Of a DNA stretch of 64,000 bases, positions 42,227 to 50,618 are shown piece after piece. Source of the DNA: a bacterium SCSIO 12827 (GTDB lineage: Bacteria > Pseudomonadota > Alphaproteobacteria > Rhodospirillales > Casp-alpha2); assembly GCA_024397995.1 (NCBI GenBank), contig CP073746.1:682001-746000 (forward strand). The letters run 5' to 3'. Below the pieces are notes generated by a model. That model made no database searches. It was not told the DNA's origin and worked only from the letters and a program-made list of their open reading frames with translations. Both the position numbers and the translations under genes were made by a program. How positions within the stretch are numbered: the first letter of the stretch is position 1; every line of letters starts with the position of its first letter.

Positions 42227-44974
42227 GTGCTCGAAGGCTGGGTCATCTTCATCGCGTCGGTGGCTTATCTCGGGCTGCTGTTTGCGATCGCCTTCTGGGG
42301 CGACAAGCGGGCGGATGCCGGGCGCTCGATCCTCAACAATCCCTATATCTACGCGCTGTCCATGGCGGTCTATTGCACAAGCTGGACCTTCTACGGCAGC
42401 GTCGGCCGGGCCGCGACCTCGGGCCTGGATTTTCTGCCCATCTACCTGGGGCCGACTCTGGTGCTGGTGCTTTGGCCCTTCGTGCTGGAAAAAATGGTCC
42501 GCATCTCGGCGGAAAACCGCATCACCTCGATCGCCGATTTCATCGCCTCCCGCTACGGCAAAAGCATCTATCTCGGCGGTCTGGTCACGGTGATCGTGGT
42601 GGTCGGCATCCTGCCTTACATCGCCTTGCAGCTTAAGGCCGTGTCGACCAGCTTTACCGTGCTGATTCAATATCCGGAAATCGTCATGCCGCGGCATCTC
42701 GGGCGTGTGCCGCTGTTCCAGGACACGGCCTTTTTCGTGGCCCTGATCATGGCCCTGTTCGCCATCCTGTTCGGCACCCGCCACATCGACGCTTCGGAAC
42801 ATCACGAAGGCATGGTGATCGCCGTCGCCTTCGAATCGATCATCAAGTTGCTGGCGTTCCTTGCCGTCGGGTTTTACGTCACCTACGGCGTTTTTGACGG
42901 GTTCGGCGACCTGTTCGCCAAGGGCAACGCGGTTCCGGAAATTTCCCATCTGTTCCATCAGGTCGGGGCCGGGGGTTATGCGCAATGGTCGACCCTGCTG
43001 GTGCTGTCCATGTTCGCCATTGTCTGCTTGCCGCGTCAGTTCCAGGTGGGGGTGGTCGAAAACGTCAATCCGGACCATGTGCGCAAGGCGGCCTGGCTGT
43101 TCCCGCTGTATCTGAACCTGATCAACGTGTTCGTGCTGCCGATCGCCATCGGTGGTTTGCTGCAGTTCCCCGACGGCGGTGTCGATGCGGATACCTTCGT
43201 TTTGACGGTGGCCATGGCCAATCAGAACGAGGGCATGGCCCTGTTCGCCTATATCGGTGGGCTGTCTGCGGCGACGGGGATGCTGATCGTCGCGACCATC
43301 GCGCTGTCGACCATGGTGTGCAACGACCTGGTGGTGCCGGTGCTGTTGCGCATGCGGTGGTTCCAGACCCGGTTTACCGGCGACCTGTCCGCGTTCCTGC
43401 TGTTCGTTCGGCGCAGTGCGATCCTGTTCGTGTTGTTGCTGGCCTATACCTACATGCGGCTGATCGGGGAATCCTATGCCCTGGTGACCATCGGTCTGGT
43501 GTCCTTCGCCGCGGCGGCGCAGTTTGCGCCGTCGTTGTTGGGCGGCATTTTCTGGAAGGGCGGCACGCGGGCCGGCGCCATGACTGGCCTTTTGCTGGGC
43601 ACGGCCATGTGGTTCTACACCCTGGTGCTGCCCTCCTTCGCGCGCTCGGGTTGGGTCGACATAAGCCTGATCGAACTGGGCCCCTTCGGGATCGAATATC
43701 TCAAACCTTATGCTCTGTTCGGGCTCAGCGGGATCGATCATCTGTCGCATTCCCTGTTCTGGTCGATGCTGGTCAATATCGGTGGCTTTGTCTGGGTGTC
43801 GTTGCTCAGCCGGCCCAGCGACCTGGAACAATTGCAGGCCGGCGAGTTCGTGCAGAAGCTGGACAGCCCAGGTGCGAAACCGGTCACCGTATGGCGCGGC
43901 TCGGCCGCGGTCGGTGAACTGAAGGCCGTGCTGCGGCGCTTTTTGGGTGATGACCGGGCGGGGGCGGCACTCGCCGATTTCGCCGCACGTCAGGGCCTCA
44001 ATCTGGACCCCCGGGCGGAAGCGGCACCGGCGCTCGTGTCCTTCGCCGAACGGCAGTTGGCCGGGGTCATCGGCGCGGCCTCGGCTCAGGCCGTGGTCGC
44101 CAGCGTGACCAAGGGCGAGGTCGTCAGCACCGAGGACCTGATGCGTATTCTCGACGAAACGTCACAGGTCATCGAGTATTCCCACGAGCTTGAGGAAAAA
44201 TCCAAGGCGCTTGAGGAAACAACGGCCGAATTGCGGGCCGCCAACGAGCGGCTCAAGGAACTGGACCGCATGAAGGACAACTTCATCACCACCGTGGGCC
44301 ACGAGTTCCGCACGCCGTTGACATCAATCCGCGCGGCGGGGGAAATCCTGTCCGACAACCCGGCCCTGCGCGGGCCTGAACGCGACCGTTTCTACAGCGT
44401 CGTGGTCGCCGAAACGCAACGGCTGACGCGCCTGATCGACCAGCTTCTTGACCTTTCGAAGATGGAAGCCGGCAATCTAAAATGGAATATGATCGCGCTT
44501 GATCTGGGTGCGGTCATGGAGGCCGCCGTGGCCGCGGCATCACCCCTGGCCCAGGCCGAGGGCGTGCGCCTGGAATTGGACCTTTCCGGCGGCCTGCCCC
44601 GGGTTCGTGCCGACCGCGACCGGTTGATCCAGGTTCTGGTCAATCTGATTTCCAATGCCGTGAAATTCTGTGATCCGAACGATGGACATATCCGTGTTAC
44701 CGCCACGGTGGATGGTGGCATGGTTACCGTCGATGTGATCGACAACGGCCCCGGTGTGGCGCCCGGCGAACGGGACCGCATTTTCGAACGTTTCCAGCAG
44801 GGCGGGTCGGGCGAAACCCTGACCAACAAGCCGAAGGGAACGGGGTTGGGTCTCGCCATCTGCCGCGAGATCGTGGAACGTTTCGGCGGTAAGGTATGGG
44901 TCGAGGCGGCGCCGGGGCAGGGGTCCGTGTTTCGCTTCACGGTGCCGGCATCAAGCACGGACGCGACAGGCTGA
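42227..44974 (+). CDS. SSS/SLC5-domain sensor histidine kinase (CbrA/CrbS-like)
   Basis: A 915-residue protein with a GTG start. Residues 1-520 form a sodium/solute symporter-like domain of about 13 helices (YALSMAVYCTSWTFYGSVG, AENRITSIADFIASRYGKS). A linker domain and coiled coil (LEEKSKALEETTAELRAANERLKELDRM) follow. HisKA has GHEFRTPLT (His692), and the ATPase domain has NLISNAVKF, DNGPGVAP and GTGLGLAI. It has no receiver domain of its own. CbrA and CrbS, of similar build, respond to histidine or acetate. The adjacent single-domain receiver and HPt protein suggest a split phosphorelay. Confidence 0.93.
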   Translation: MLEGWVIFIASVAYLGLLFAIAFWGDKRADAGRSILNNPYIYALSMAVYCTSWTFYGSVGRAATSGLDFLPIYLGPTLVLVLWPFVLEKMVRISAENRITSIADFIASRYGKSIYLGGLVTVIVVVGILPYIALQLKAVSTSFTVLIQYPEIVMPRHLGRVPLFQDTAFFVALIMALFAILFGTRHIDASEHHEGMVIAVAFESIIKLLAFLAVGFYVTYGVFDGFGDLFAKGNAVPEISHLFHQVGAGGYAQWSTLLVLSMFAIVCLPRQFQVGVVENVNPDHVRKAAWLFPLYLNLINVFVLPIAIGGLLQFPDGGVDADTFVLTVAMANQNEGMALFAYIGGLSAATGMLIVATIALSTMVCNDLVVPVLLRMRWFQTRFTGDLSAFLLFVRRSAILFVLLLAYTYMRLIGESYALVTIGLVSFAAAAQFAPSLLGGIFWKGGTRAGAMTGLLLGTAMWFYTLVLPSFARSGWVDISLIELGPFGIEYLKPYALFGLSGIDHLSHSLFWSMLVNIGGFVWVSLLSRPSDLEQLQAGEFVQKLDSPGAKPVTVWRGSAAVGELKAVLRRFLGDDRAGAALADFAARQGLNLDPRAEAAPALVSFAERQLAGVIGAASAQAVVASVTKGEVVSTEDLMRILDETSQVIEYSHELEEKSKALEETTAELRAANERLKELDRMKDNFITTVGHEFRTPLTSIRAAGEILSDNPALRGPERDRFYSVVVAETQRLTRLIDQLLDLSKMEAGNLKWNMIALDLGAVMEAAVAAASPLAQAEGVRLELDLSGGLPRVRADRDRLIQVLVNLISNAVKFCDPNDGHIRVTATVDGGMVTVDVIDNGPGVAPGERDRIFERFQQGGSGETLTNKPKGTGLGLAICREIVERFGGKVWVEAAPGQGSVFRFTVPASSTDATG

Positions 44975-45108
44975 TCGGTGCCCATGCCGACAACCGCCTA
45001 AAGTCCGACTCGATATTGCCAGCGCAACAATTTAACCTGTCAGGCATCGCAAGGACTTACAAACCATCGGATGCTCAGATATCGCCGGTGCAATGCCGGA
45101 GTTTACCC

Positions 45109-45546
45109 ATGACAGAAACAGCACCTCCGGATAACGCATATCAGCAGCCTGCAATGCCTGGGTCTTCCAGCCGCCTGCCTGACAATCTGCCGGGGATTGA
45201 TATCGACGGGTTTCGTGTGATGGTGCGGGGCAACGACGACATAATCCGCAAGCTGCTGAACAAATTTGCCGATACCTATGGCGGCAAGGCGACGGAGATT
45301 GCGGCCGATGTGGCGGCGGGCAATTTTCAGCAGGCCATCAGTACCGCACATACATTGAAGGGCGTCAGCGGCAATATTCGGGCGACAGCGGTGTTCGAGG
45401 CGGCGAAAGCCCTTGAAGCCGCCTTGAAGGCGGCGCCCGAGGGCCCGGCGATCGAGTCGCTGCTGAACGACCTCGCTGACGCATTGGACCTGGTCATGGC
45501 CGGGTTGGAACATGCGCTTGGGCGTTCGCCGAATTCGCCGGCTTAG
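45109..45546 (+). CDS. HPt (histidine phosphotransfer) domain protein
   Basis: A 145-residue protein. After a flexible first 35 residues an HPt four-helix bundle begins (LLNKFADTYGGKATEIAADVAAGN). The phospho-acceptor is His81 in AHTLKGVSGNI. It would accept phosphate from a receiver and pass it on. The start at 45109 is the only ATG that gives a plausible length; the upstream in-frame part overlaps the kinase gene end. It stands 134 bases after the kinase and in the same orientation. Confidence 0.9.
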   Translation: MTETAPPDNAYQQPAMPGSSSRLPDNLPGIDIDGFRVMVRGNDDIIRKLLNKFADTYGGKATEIAADVAAGNFQQAISTAHTLKGVSGNIRATAVFEAAKALEAALKAAPEGPAIESLLNDLADALDLVMAGLEHALGRSPNSPA

Positions 45547-45594
45547 CCTGTCCGGCCGGTCTTCTCCCCTGGCCCGGCGGATCGTTTGGGGAAA

Positions 45595-45607
45595 GTGAAC
45601 AATTCAC
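45595..45607. promoter_or_regulatory. GTGAA-CAA-TTCAC palindrome upstream of the XRE regulator
   Basis: A perfect 13-bp odd palindrome 162 bases before the XRE regulator start. A related half (GGTGAACAT) recurs near 45670. It could be an autoregulatory operator; this is inference from position only. Confidence 0.35.
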
Positions 45608-45768
45608 CAAAATATCCCGGTTTCTCTTGCCATGTCTTGATTCTGGCATCTGAAATCCCGAAGACAGATAGGTGAACATCGGTTAATATGTCGCCAAACC
45701 TATACCCGGGCGCCACATCAGACCTGGGACAGGGCAATGATTCGTGGAATCCCATGGGGGGAAACATA

Positions 45769-47433
45769 ATGTCGCGATCGCCAATGTTGGGCGCGCGCCT
45801 TCGGCGGCTCCGCAAGGACCGTGGACTGACGCAGGTTAAGCTTGCTGAAATTCTTGGCATCTCGCCCAGCTACCTGAACATGATCGAGCACAACGACCGG
45901 CCCTTGACCGTGTCGCTGCTGCTCAAGCTTTCCGAAGCGCTTGGCGTTGATCTGCGGGACTTTTCCGCGGGCGACGAGGTGCGCATCAAAAGCGACCTGG
46001 AAGAGGCCCTGTCCGACCCCATGTTCGGCGGCACCCGTCCCTCGGCGGCGGAACTGGACGAATTCGTGACCTCCGTGCCCGACATCTGCCGCTCGTTCCT
46101 GCGCCTTTACAGGTCCTACCGCAACAGCCGCGAGGATGTGGAGGCACTGACGGACAAGTTGGCGTCCAGCCCTTATCTGGTGGCCTCCAGCCATTCCGTG
46201 CGCACGCTGCTGACCTCGGTCCGCAGCTTCTCGGAAATCCTGCTCGACAACATCGATCTGGCGGCGGCCGAGCGTCAGCAGTTCCTCGGCATCGTGGTCG
46301 ATGGCACGGAAAAGCTCACCCTTCAGGTCGATGAACTGCTGCGTTTCATCACCGGCGAAAATCTCGACAACCTGCTCGACAGCCGTACGCCGGCGGAAGA
46401 GGTCGGCGACTTCACCGAACGTAACGATAATTTCTTCGACGACCTGGACCGTCGGGCGGAGTCGCTCCGCGCCGAAATCGGAATGGAGACCGTGGGCCTG
46501 TTCTCGCGTCTGTCCGAGGTGCTGCGGGACCGCTTTGGGATCGAGGTCGAAACCTCGGGCGCCGGTGATGGAAATCGGGGCGGGGCGGTGATGCCCGCCG
46601 TGCGCCTGGAACCCGGGCCGGGCGGGACGGGTGGCCGGCTGATCGTGCGCGATGATTTGGCCTTGCCCAGTCTGCGCTTCCACCTGGCGCGCGAAACCGG
46701 CCGCCGGGCCGCCGCCGACCTGATCGATACCTGGGTCGGGGAAGCGGAGTTGTCTCCCGCTTCCGAAGATCTTTGCCGGGATTATCTGGCGGAATATTTC
46801 GCCGCCGCGGTGCTGATGCCCTATGACGCCTTTCTCGACCGCGCCCGGGCCTATCGCTACGACGTGGAGCGCCTGAGCCAGGCCTTCGGCGTCAGCCTGG
46901 AGCAGGCCTGTCGGCGTCTCGCGACCCTGCGCCGCCCGGGCGAAGAAGGCGTGCGTTTCCACTTCCTGCGCATCGACGGTGCGGGCAACGTGTTCCGGCG
47001 GGTGCCTGGCTCGGGTCTGCCGATCCCCCGGTTCGCGGGAATCTGCCCGCGCTGGAATGTGCATGCGGCCAGCGGTCGGCCGGGAACTGTCGATGCCCAG
47101 GTTCTGCAACTGGCAGACGGCAGTGCCTATCTTTCCGTTGCCTTCGGCCAGCGCCGGCCCGGGTCCGGCTATAACGCGCCAGACGGCAGCTATGCGTTGG
47201 CGCTGGGCTGCCGGTTGGAGGATGCGGGTGAGCTGGTCTATTCGGGCGGCCTGGATTTGACGCGCTCGGAAACCTTCCTGCCCGTCGGGGTGACCTGCCG
47301 GCTGTGCGAACGGACCGACTGCGCCCAGCGCGCCCATCCGACCCTTATCCATGCGGTCGAGCACGGGCCGTCTGCGTCGGACAAGCCGGCCCTTAAGACG
47401 GCCCGCAAGCAGGCCGCGTCGCTTTCCGACTAG
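45769..47433 (+). CDS. XRE / ScfR-like regulator with an embedded HisKA-like segment
   Basis: A 554-residue regulator. An XRE helix-turn-helix occupies about 5-65 (LGARLRRLRKDRGLTQVKLAEILGIS). Residues about 138-200 read like a histidine-kinase dimerisation helix pair, with SSHSVRTLLTSVRSFSEILLD around His142. A DUF955/ImmA-like region at about 310-370 has lost HExxH (ARETGRR). A C-terminal DUF2083 region ends CRLCERTDCAQRAHP. DUF955/DUF2083 regulators such as RamB and other ScfR proteins control short-chain fatty acyl metabolism. I chose ATG 45769 with GGGGGGAA upstream over in-frame starts at 45688 and 45754. There is no ATPase domain. Confidence 0.85.
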   Translation: MSRSPMLGARLRRLRKDRGLTQVKLAEILGISPSYLNMIEHNDRPLTVSLLLKLSEALGVDLRDFSAGDEVRIKSDLEEALSDPMFGGTRPSAAELDEFVTSVPDICRSFLRLYRSYRNSREDVEALTDKLASSPYLVASSHSVRTLLTSVRSFSEILLDNIDLAAAERQQFLGIVVDGTEKLTLQVDELLRFITGENLDNLLDSRTPAEEVGDFTERNDNFFDDLDRRAESLRAEIGMETVGLFSRLSEVLRDRFGIEVETSGAGDGNRGGAVMPAVRLEPGPGGTGGRLIVRDDLALPSLRFHLARETGRRAAADLIDTWVGEAELSPASEDLCRDYLAEYFAAAVLMPYDAFLDRARAYRYDVERLSQAFGVSLEQACRRLATLRRPGEEGVRFHFLRIDGAGNVFRRVPGSGLPIPRFAGICPRWNVHAASGRPGTVDAQVLQLADGSAYLSVAFGQRRPGSGYNAPDGSYALALGCRLEDAGELVYSGGLDLTRSETFLPVGVTCRLCERTDCAQRAHPTLIHAVEHGPSASDKPALKTARKQAASLSD

Positions 47434-47456
47434 ACGGCCTGCACCGAACGCCAGAT

Positions 47457-47486
47457 AAAAAAAGCGCGGGCCTTGCGGGCCCGCGC
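47457..47486 (-). terminator. intrinsic terminator of the 26-residue membrane protein gene
   Basis: On the minus strand GCGCGGGCC, loop CGCAA and GGCCCGCGC form a perfect 9-bp stem followed by seven T. It begins 30 bases after the stop of the small minus-strand gene. On the plus strand the hairpin lies after the XRE regulator but has no T-run, so it serves the minus-strand gene. Confidence 0.9.
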
Positions 47487-47515
47487 TCGATCACCAGTCT
47501 TTGGGACGATATGAC

Positions 47516-47596
47516 CTAGCTTGTCAGGATGCCGATCGCGATCAGAATTGCGAAGACAACCGGCAAGATCAGGAATGCTTTGTTGATTTTGCCCAT
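47516..47596 (-). CDS. 26-residue single-helix membrane microprotein
   Basis: A short reading frame encodes MGKINKAFLILPVVFAILIAIGILTS: a basic start (Lys3, Lys6), one strongly hydrophobic helix from residue 8 to 24, and a polar end. GGGAGAA stands six bases before the ATG. The gene is followed at once by a strong intrinsic terminator on the same strand and preceded by an A+T-rich region with promoter-like hexamers. These together argue for a real monocistronic gene. I do not recognise the family. Known proteins of this size, such as CydX and KdpF, are subunits of membrane complexes. Confidence 0.75.
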   Translation of the reverse strand: MGKINKAFLILPVVFAILIAIGILTS

Positions 47597-48158
47597 GACT
47601 GCTTCTCCCATTGTGAAATTCATAAATCCGCGCTTATCCGGAAACCGGTAGAACCGTCTTCGGAAAACGCCCGGCAGGTGCCGGATTTCGTGTTGTTAAG
47701 TTTACACTCATAATTTAGTTCGGCAATTTAAATACTGATTTTATTATAAAAATCACGTTAATAGATGTGTATAATATTATGTGTTTAAGTGAATTGTGTG
47801 AATATAAGAAAGCTTTGTGGATTGTCTGCTGGGCGGGCTCAGTCCATTTTTCGCCGACTGCGACTGTCCTGCGCGCTGTTCCCCAGTGGGCCCGAGGCGC
47901 CGCCCTGATCACGCAACGGGTAGTCAACAGCCTGATGCGGCGCTGGGCCGAGAGTAGCTGACTGCGGCCCGTCCTTTTCTTCTCTCAACAACGGTAAAGC
48001 AGGCTTACAGGCGGGCCGTTCGGTCCGTCGGGGATGCTTGCGCGCTTTCGGAATTTATGCAAAATTACGTCAAATACGTATAATTATGCATAATTTACGG
48101 AATCGCGGGGAAGTCGTCCCACGCGTCCTGGGAATGGGAACGGGCGGACAGCCAGACG
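47597..48158. other. 562-bp intergenic region with an A+T-rich island and tup upstream repeats
   Basis: No protein gene is convincing. 47696-47815 is strongly A+T-rich in a GC-rich genome and contains several TATAAT-like hexamers facing the microprotein gene (for example TTCACA, 17 bases, TAATAT on the minus strand). 47830-48050 is GC-rich and unexplained, with a weak stem at 48010-48029. 48054-48099 holds repeats upstream of tupB. I looked for a Moco/Tuco-type riboswitch and could not support one. Confidence 0.55.
48054..48099 (+). repeat. paired TTATGCA-AATT-ACG repeats upstream of tupB
   Basis: Two near-identical direct repeats, TTATGCAAAATTACG (48055-48069) and TTATGCATAATTTACG (48084-48099), start 29 bases apart. 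The second contains a perfect 14-bp palindrome, AATTATGCATAATT (48082-48095). They lie 60-105 bases before the tupB start in an A+T-rich patch. They are candidate binding sites for the metal-responsive regulator encoded at 50619. Confidence 0.55.
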
Positions 48159-48866
48159 ATGCAGGATTTCGGCGAGGCCTTCTTCACGGCTTTCTCTTTG
48201 CTGTTCAGTTTCGACGCGGACCTGATGGAGGTCATCGGGCTGTCGCTGCGCGTCAGTTTGACGGCGCTGCTGGTGGCGGGACTGATCGGCCTCAGCATCG
48301 GCGCTCTGTTGGCCGTAACGCGGTTCCCCGGCCGCGGTGTGGCGCTGGTCGTCGTCAATTCCATGATGGGTCTGCCGCCGGTGGTGGTCGGCTTGATCGT
48401 CTACATGCTGCTGTCCAACGCGGGGCCGCTCGGGTTCTTAGGGCTGCTTTATACACCGACGGCCATGATCATCGCCCAGGCGGTGTTGATCCTGCCGATC
48501 ATCGCCGCCTTGTCGCGCCAAGTGATCGAAGACCTGCACAATGAATACGCCGACCAGTTCCGTTCGTTCTGCGTGCCCACGGGGCGGATGATGGCGGAAC
48601 TGTTGTGGGATGCGCGCTATTCCCTGCTGACGGTCATGCTGGCCGGGCTTGGCCGCGCCATGGCCGAGGTCGGCGCCGTCATCATCGTCGGCGGCAACAT
48701 CAACCACCTGACCCGCGTCATGACGACGACCATTGCGCTGGAGACGTCGAAGGGCGATCTCGCCCTGGCGCTCGGCCTGGGCGTCGTGCTGCTGACCATC
48801 GCGTTGACCATCAACGCGGCGGTCATGGGGCTGAACGCGACGGCGAAAAGGCAGGCCTATGCGTGA
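48159..48866 (+). CDS. tupB: tungstate-type ABC transporter permease TupB
   Basis: A 235-residue permease with five to six hydrophobic helices and the cytoplasmic EAA loop (SFCVPTGRMMAELLWDARYSLL... followed by GLGRAMAEVGAVIIVGGNI). NHLTRVMTTTIALETSKGD near the end is typical of TupB-type permeases. It forms the membrane channel for tungstate (or molybdate) uptake with TupC and TupA encoded downstream. The last eight bases overlap tupC. Confidence 0.9.
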   Translation: MQDFGEAFFTAFSLLFSFDADLMEVIGLSLRVSLTALLVAGLIGLSIGALLAVTRFPGRGVALVVVNSMMGLPPVVVGLIVYMLLSNAGPLGFLGLLYTPTAMIIAQAVLILPIIAALSRQVIEDLHNEYADQFRSFCVPTGRMMAELLWDARYSLLTVMLAGLGRAMAEVGAVIIVGGNINHLTRVMTTTIALETSKGDLALALGLGVVLLTIALTINAAVMGLNATAKRQAYA

Positions 48867-49629
48867 TCTGCGCCCCGCCAACGTGGTCGACCTGCGGGGG
48901 AAGCAGGACAGCGCCGCCGGCGCGGACCTGTTTCCCGTGACGGTCGAGGACCTGACCTATCAGGCCGGCGGCACGGTGCTGATCAAGGGCGTCGACCTGA
49001 CCCTGGACGGTGGCGGCGTGACCGTCATTATGGGGCCCAACGGGGCGGGGAAAAGCTTGTTGCTGCGCCTTCTGCACGGGCTGTTGGAACCGTCCGGCGG
49101 ATGGATTGCCTGGGGCGGCCAGCCGCTCGACGATGCCATCCGCCGTCGTCAGGCCATGGTGTTTCAGCGCGCGGTGATGCTGCGCCGCTCGGTCGCCGCC
49201 AACATCGATTTCGTATTGCGCCTGCGCGGCCGGGCCGACCCGGCCCGGCGGCGGGAAATTCTCGAACACGCAGGCTTGGCCGCCCATGCGGATCAGCCGG
49301 CGCGGCTGTTGTCCGGCGGCGAACAGCAGCGCCTGGCGCTCGCCCGGGCGCTGGCCACCGAACCGGACGTGCTGTTCATGGACGAGCCGACGTCCAACCT
49401 GGACCCGGCGTCGACCCTGGTGATCGAGGACATCACCAAGGCGGCCCGCGACCGGGGCACCAAGATCGTCTTCATCACCCATGACATGGGCCAGGCCCGG
49501 CGCCTGGCCGACGACGTGGTGTTCATGCACCGGGGCAAGGTGCTGGAGCACAGCCCGGCGGCGGCGTTTTTCAATCAACCGGCCTCGGCCGAGGCCGGCG
49601 ACTACATGGCGGGCAAGATCATCCTGTGA
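48859..49629 (+). CDS. tupC: tungstate-type ABC transporter ATP-binding protein TupC
   Basis: A 256-residue ATPase with Walker A GPNGAGKS, Q-loop FQRAVMLRRSVAANI, signature LSGGEQQR, Walker B VLFMDEPTSNLD and switch His in FITHDMGQ. It has no C-terminal TOBE/mop domain, unlike ModC, which fits the Tup branch. It starts inside the end of tupB, and tupA follows after 68 bases. Confidence 0.92.
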   Translation: MRDLRPANVVDLRGKQDSAAGADLFPVTVEDLTYQAGGTVLIKGVDLTLDGGGVTVIMGPNGAGKSLLLRLLHGLLEPSGGWIAWGGQPLDDAIRRRQAMVFQRAVMLRRSVAANIDFVLRLRGRADPARRREILEHAGLAAHADQPARLLSGGEQQRLALARALATEPDVLFMDEPTSNLDPASTLVIEDITKAARDRGTKIVFITHDMGQARRLADDVVFMHRGKVLEHSPAAAFFNQPASAEAGDYMAGKIIL

Positions 49630-49697
49630 TCGGACAATCTCAAGGGACACCTAACCCCAATAAACCTCAACCGGAACCAGCAATCAGGGAGTTATCC

Positions 49698-50537
49698 ATG
49701 AAAACAATCAAGCGGATCACCTTCGGCGCGGCCGCCCTGGCCCTTGCCGTTGCAGCCTTCCACACGGCCCCGGCCCAGGCCGACGGCAAGTCGATCATCG
49801 TGCAGTCGACGACTTCGACCCAGAATTCGGGCCTGTATGACTACATGCTGCCGATCTTCGAAAAGAAGACGGGCATCAAGGTCAACGTGGTTGCCGTCGG
49901 CACCGGCCAGGCGATCAAGAACGCCCAGAACTGCGACGGCGACGTGCTGCTGGTCCACGCCAAGCCGGCCGAGGAAAAGTTCGTCAACGCGGGCTTTGGC
50001 GTGAAGCGCTCCGACGTCATGTACAACGACTTCATCGTCGTCGGCCCGGCCAACGATCCGGCCAAGGTCGGCGGCATGAAGGATGCGCCCAAGGCCTTCA
50101 AGATGATCGCCGACGCCAATGCGATCTTTGCGTCGCGCGGCGATAACTCGGGCACGCATAAGAAAGAGGTTCGCCTGTGGAAGGCGGCCGAGGTTGACAT
50201 CAAGAAGGCGTCCGGCGAGTGGTACCGCGAAACCGGCAGCGGTATGGGGGCCACCCTCAACGCCGCCGTCGGCATGGGCGCCTATGCCCTGACCGACCGT
50301 GCCACCTGGATCAGCTTCAAGAACAAGGGCACCTACAAGATCCAGGTCGAAGGCGACAAGCAGCTGTTCAACCAGTACGGCATCATCCTGGTCAATCCGA
50401 AGAAATGCCCCAAGGTGAAACAGGCCGAAGCCCAGGCTTTCATCGATTGGGTGCTGTCCAAGGACGGCCAGGATACCATCGCATCCTACAAGCTGAACGG
50501 CCTGCAGCTGTTCTTCCCGAACGGCAAGTCGTCGTAA
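49698..50537 (+). CDS. tupA: tungstate-binding periplasmic protein TupA
   Basis: A 279-residue substrate-binding protein with a Sec signal peptide (MKTIKRITFGAAALALAVAAFHTAPAQA, cleavage likely after ADA-like AQA). Mature residues begin with the TupA oxyanion motif STTSTQNSGL, followed by VAVGTGQAI and SRGDNSGTHKKE, which also help hold the anion. TupA binds tungstate with very high affinity and selects it over molybdate. The start has AGGGA upstream. A strong terminator follows. Confidence 0.93.
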   Translation: MKTIKRITFGAAALALAVAAFHTAPAQADGKSIIVQSTTSTQNSGLYDYMLPIFEKKTGIKVNVVAVGTGQAIKNAQNCDGDVLLVHAKPAEEKFVNAGFGVKRSDVMYNDFIVVGPANDPAKVGGMKDAPKAFKMIADANAIFASRGDNSGTHKKEVRLWKAAEVDIKKASGEWYRETGSGMGATLNAAVGMGAYALTDRATWISFKNKGTYKIQVEGDKQLFNQYGIILVNPKKCPKVKQAEAQAFIDWVLSKDGQDTIASYKLNGLQLFFPNGKSS

Positions 50538-50566
50538 CAGGGCGGACGTTCATATGATTTGGAAAG

Positions 50567-50596
50567 GGCGGGCCTTCGGGTCCGCCTTTTTCTTTT
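50567..50596 (+). terminator. intrinsic terminator of tupBCA
   Basis: GGCGGGCC-TTCG-GGTCCGCC forms an 8-bp stem with one G-T pair and a stable TTCG loop, followed by TTTTTCTTTT. It begins 30 bases after the tupA stop. Confidence 0.93.
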
Positions 50597-50618
50597 GGCG
50601 GCGCCGAAGTAGGGGCCG

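Noticed and set aside
47715-47927. 70-residue frame on the minus strand in the A+T-rich island
   Set aside because: No ribosome site, mixed composition and no recognisable motif; more likely chance in low-GC DNA.
47830-48050. Moco/Tuco riboswitch upstream of tupB
   Set aside because: Only a weak 8-bp stem was seen, and the conserved loops of that RNA could not be matched by eye.
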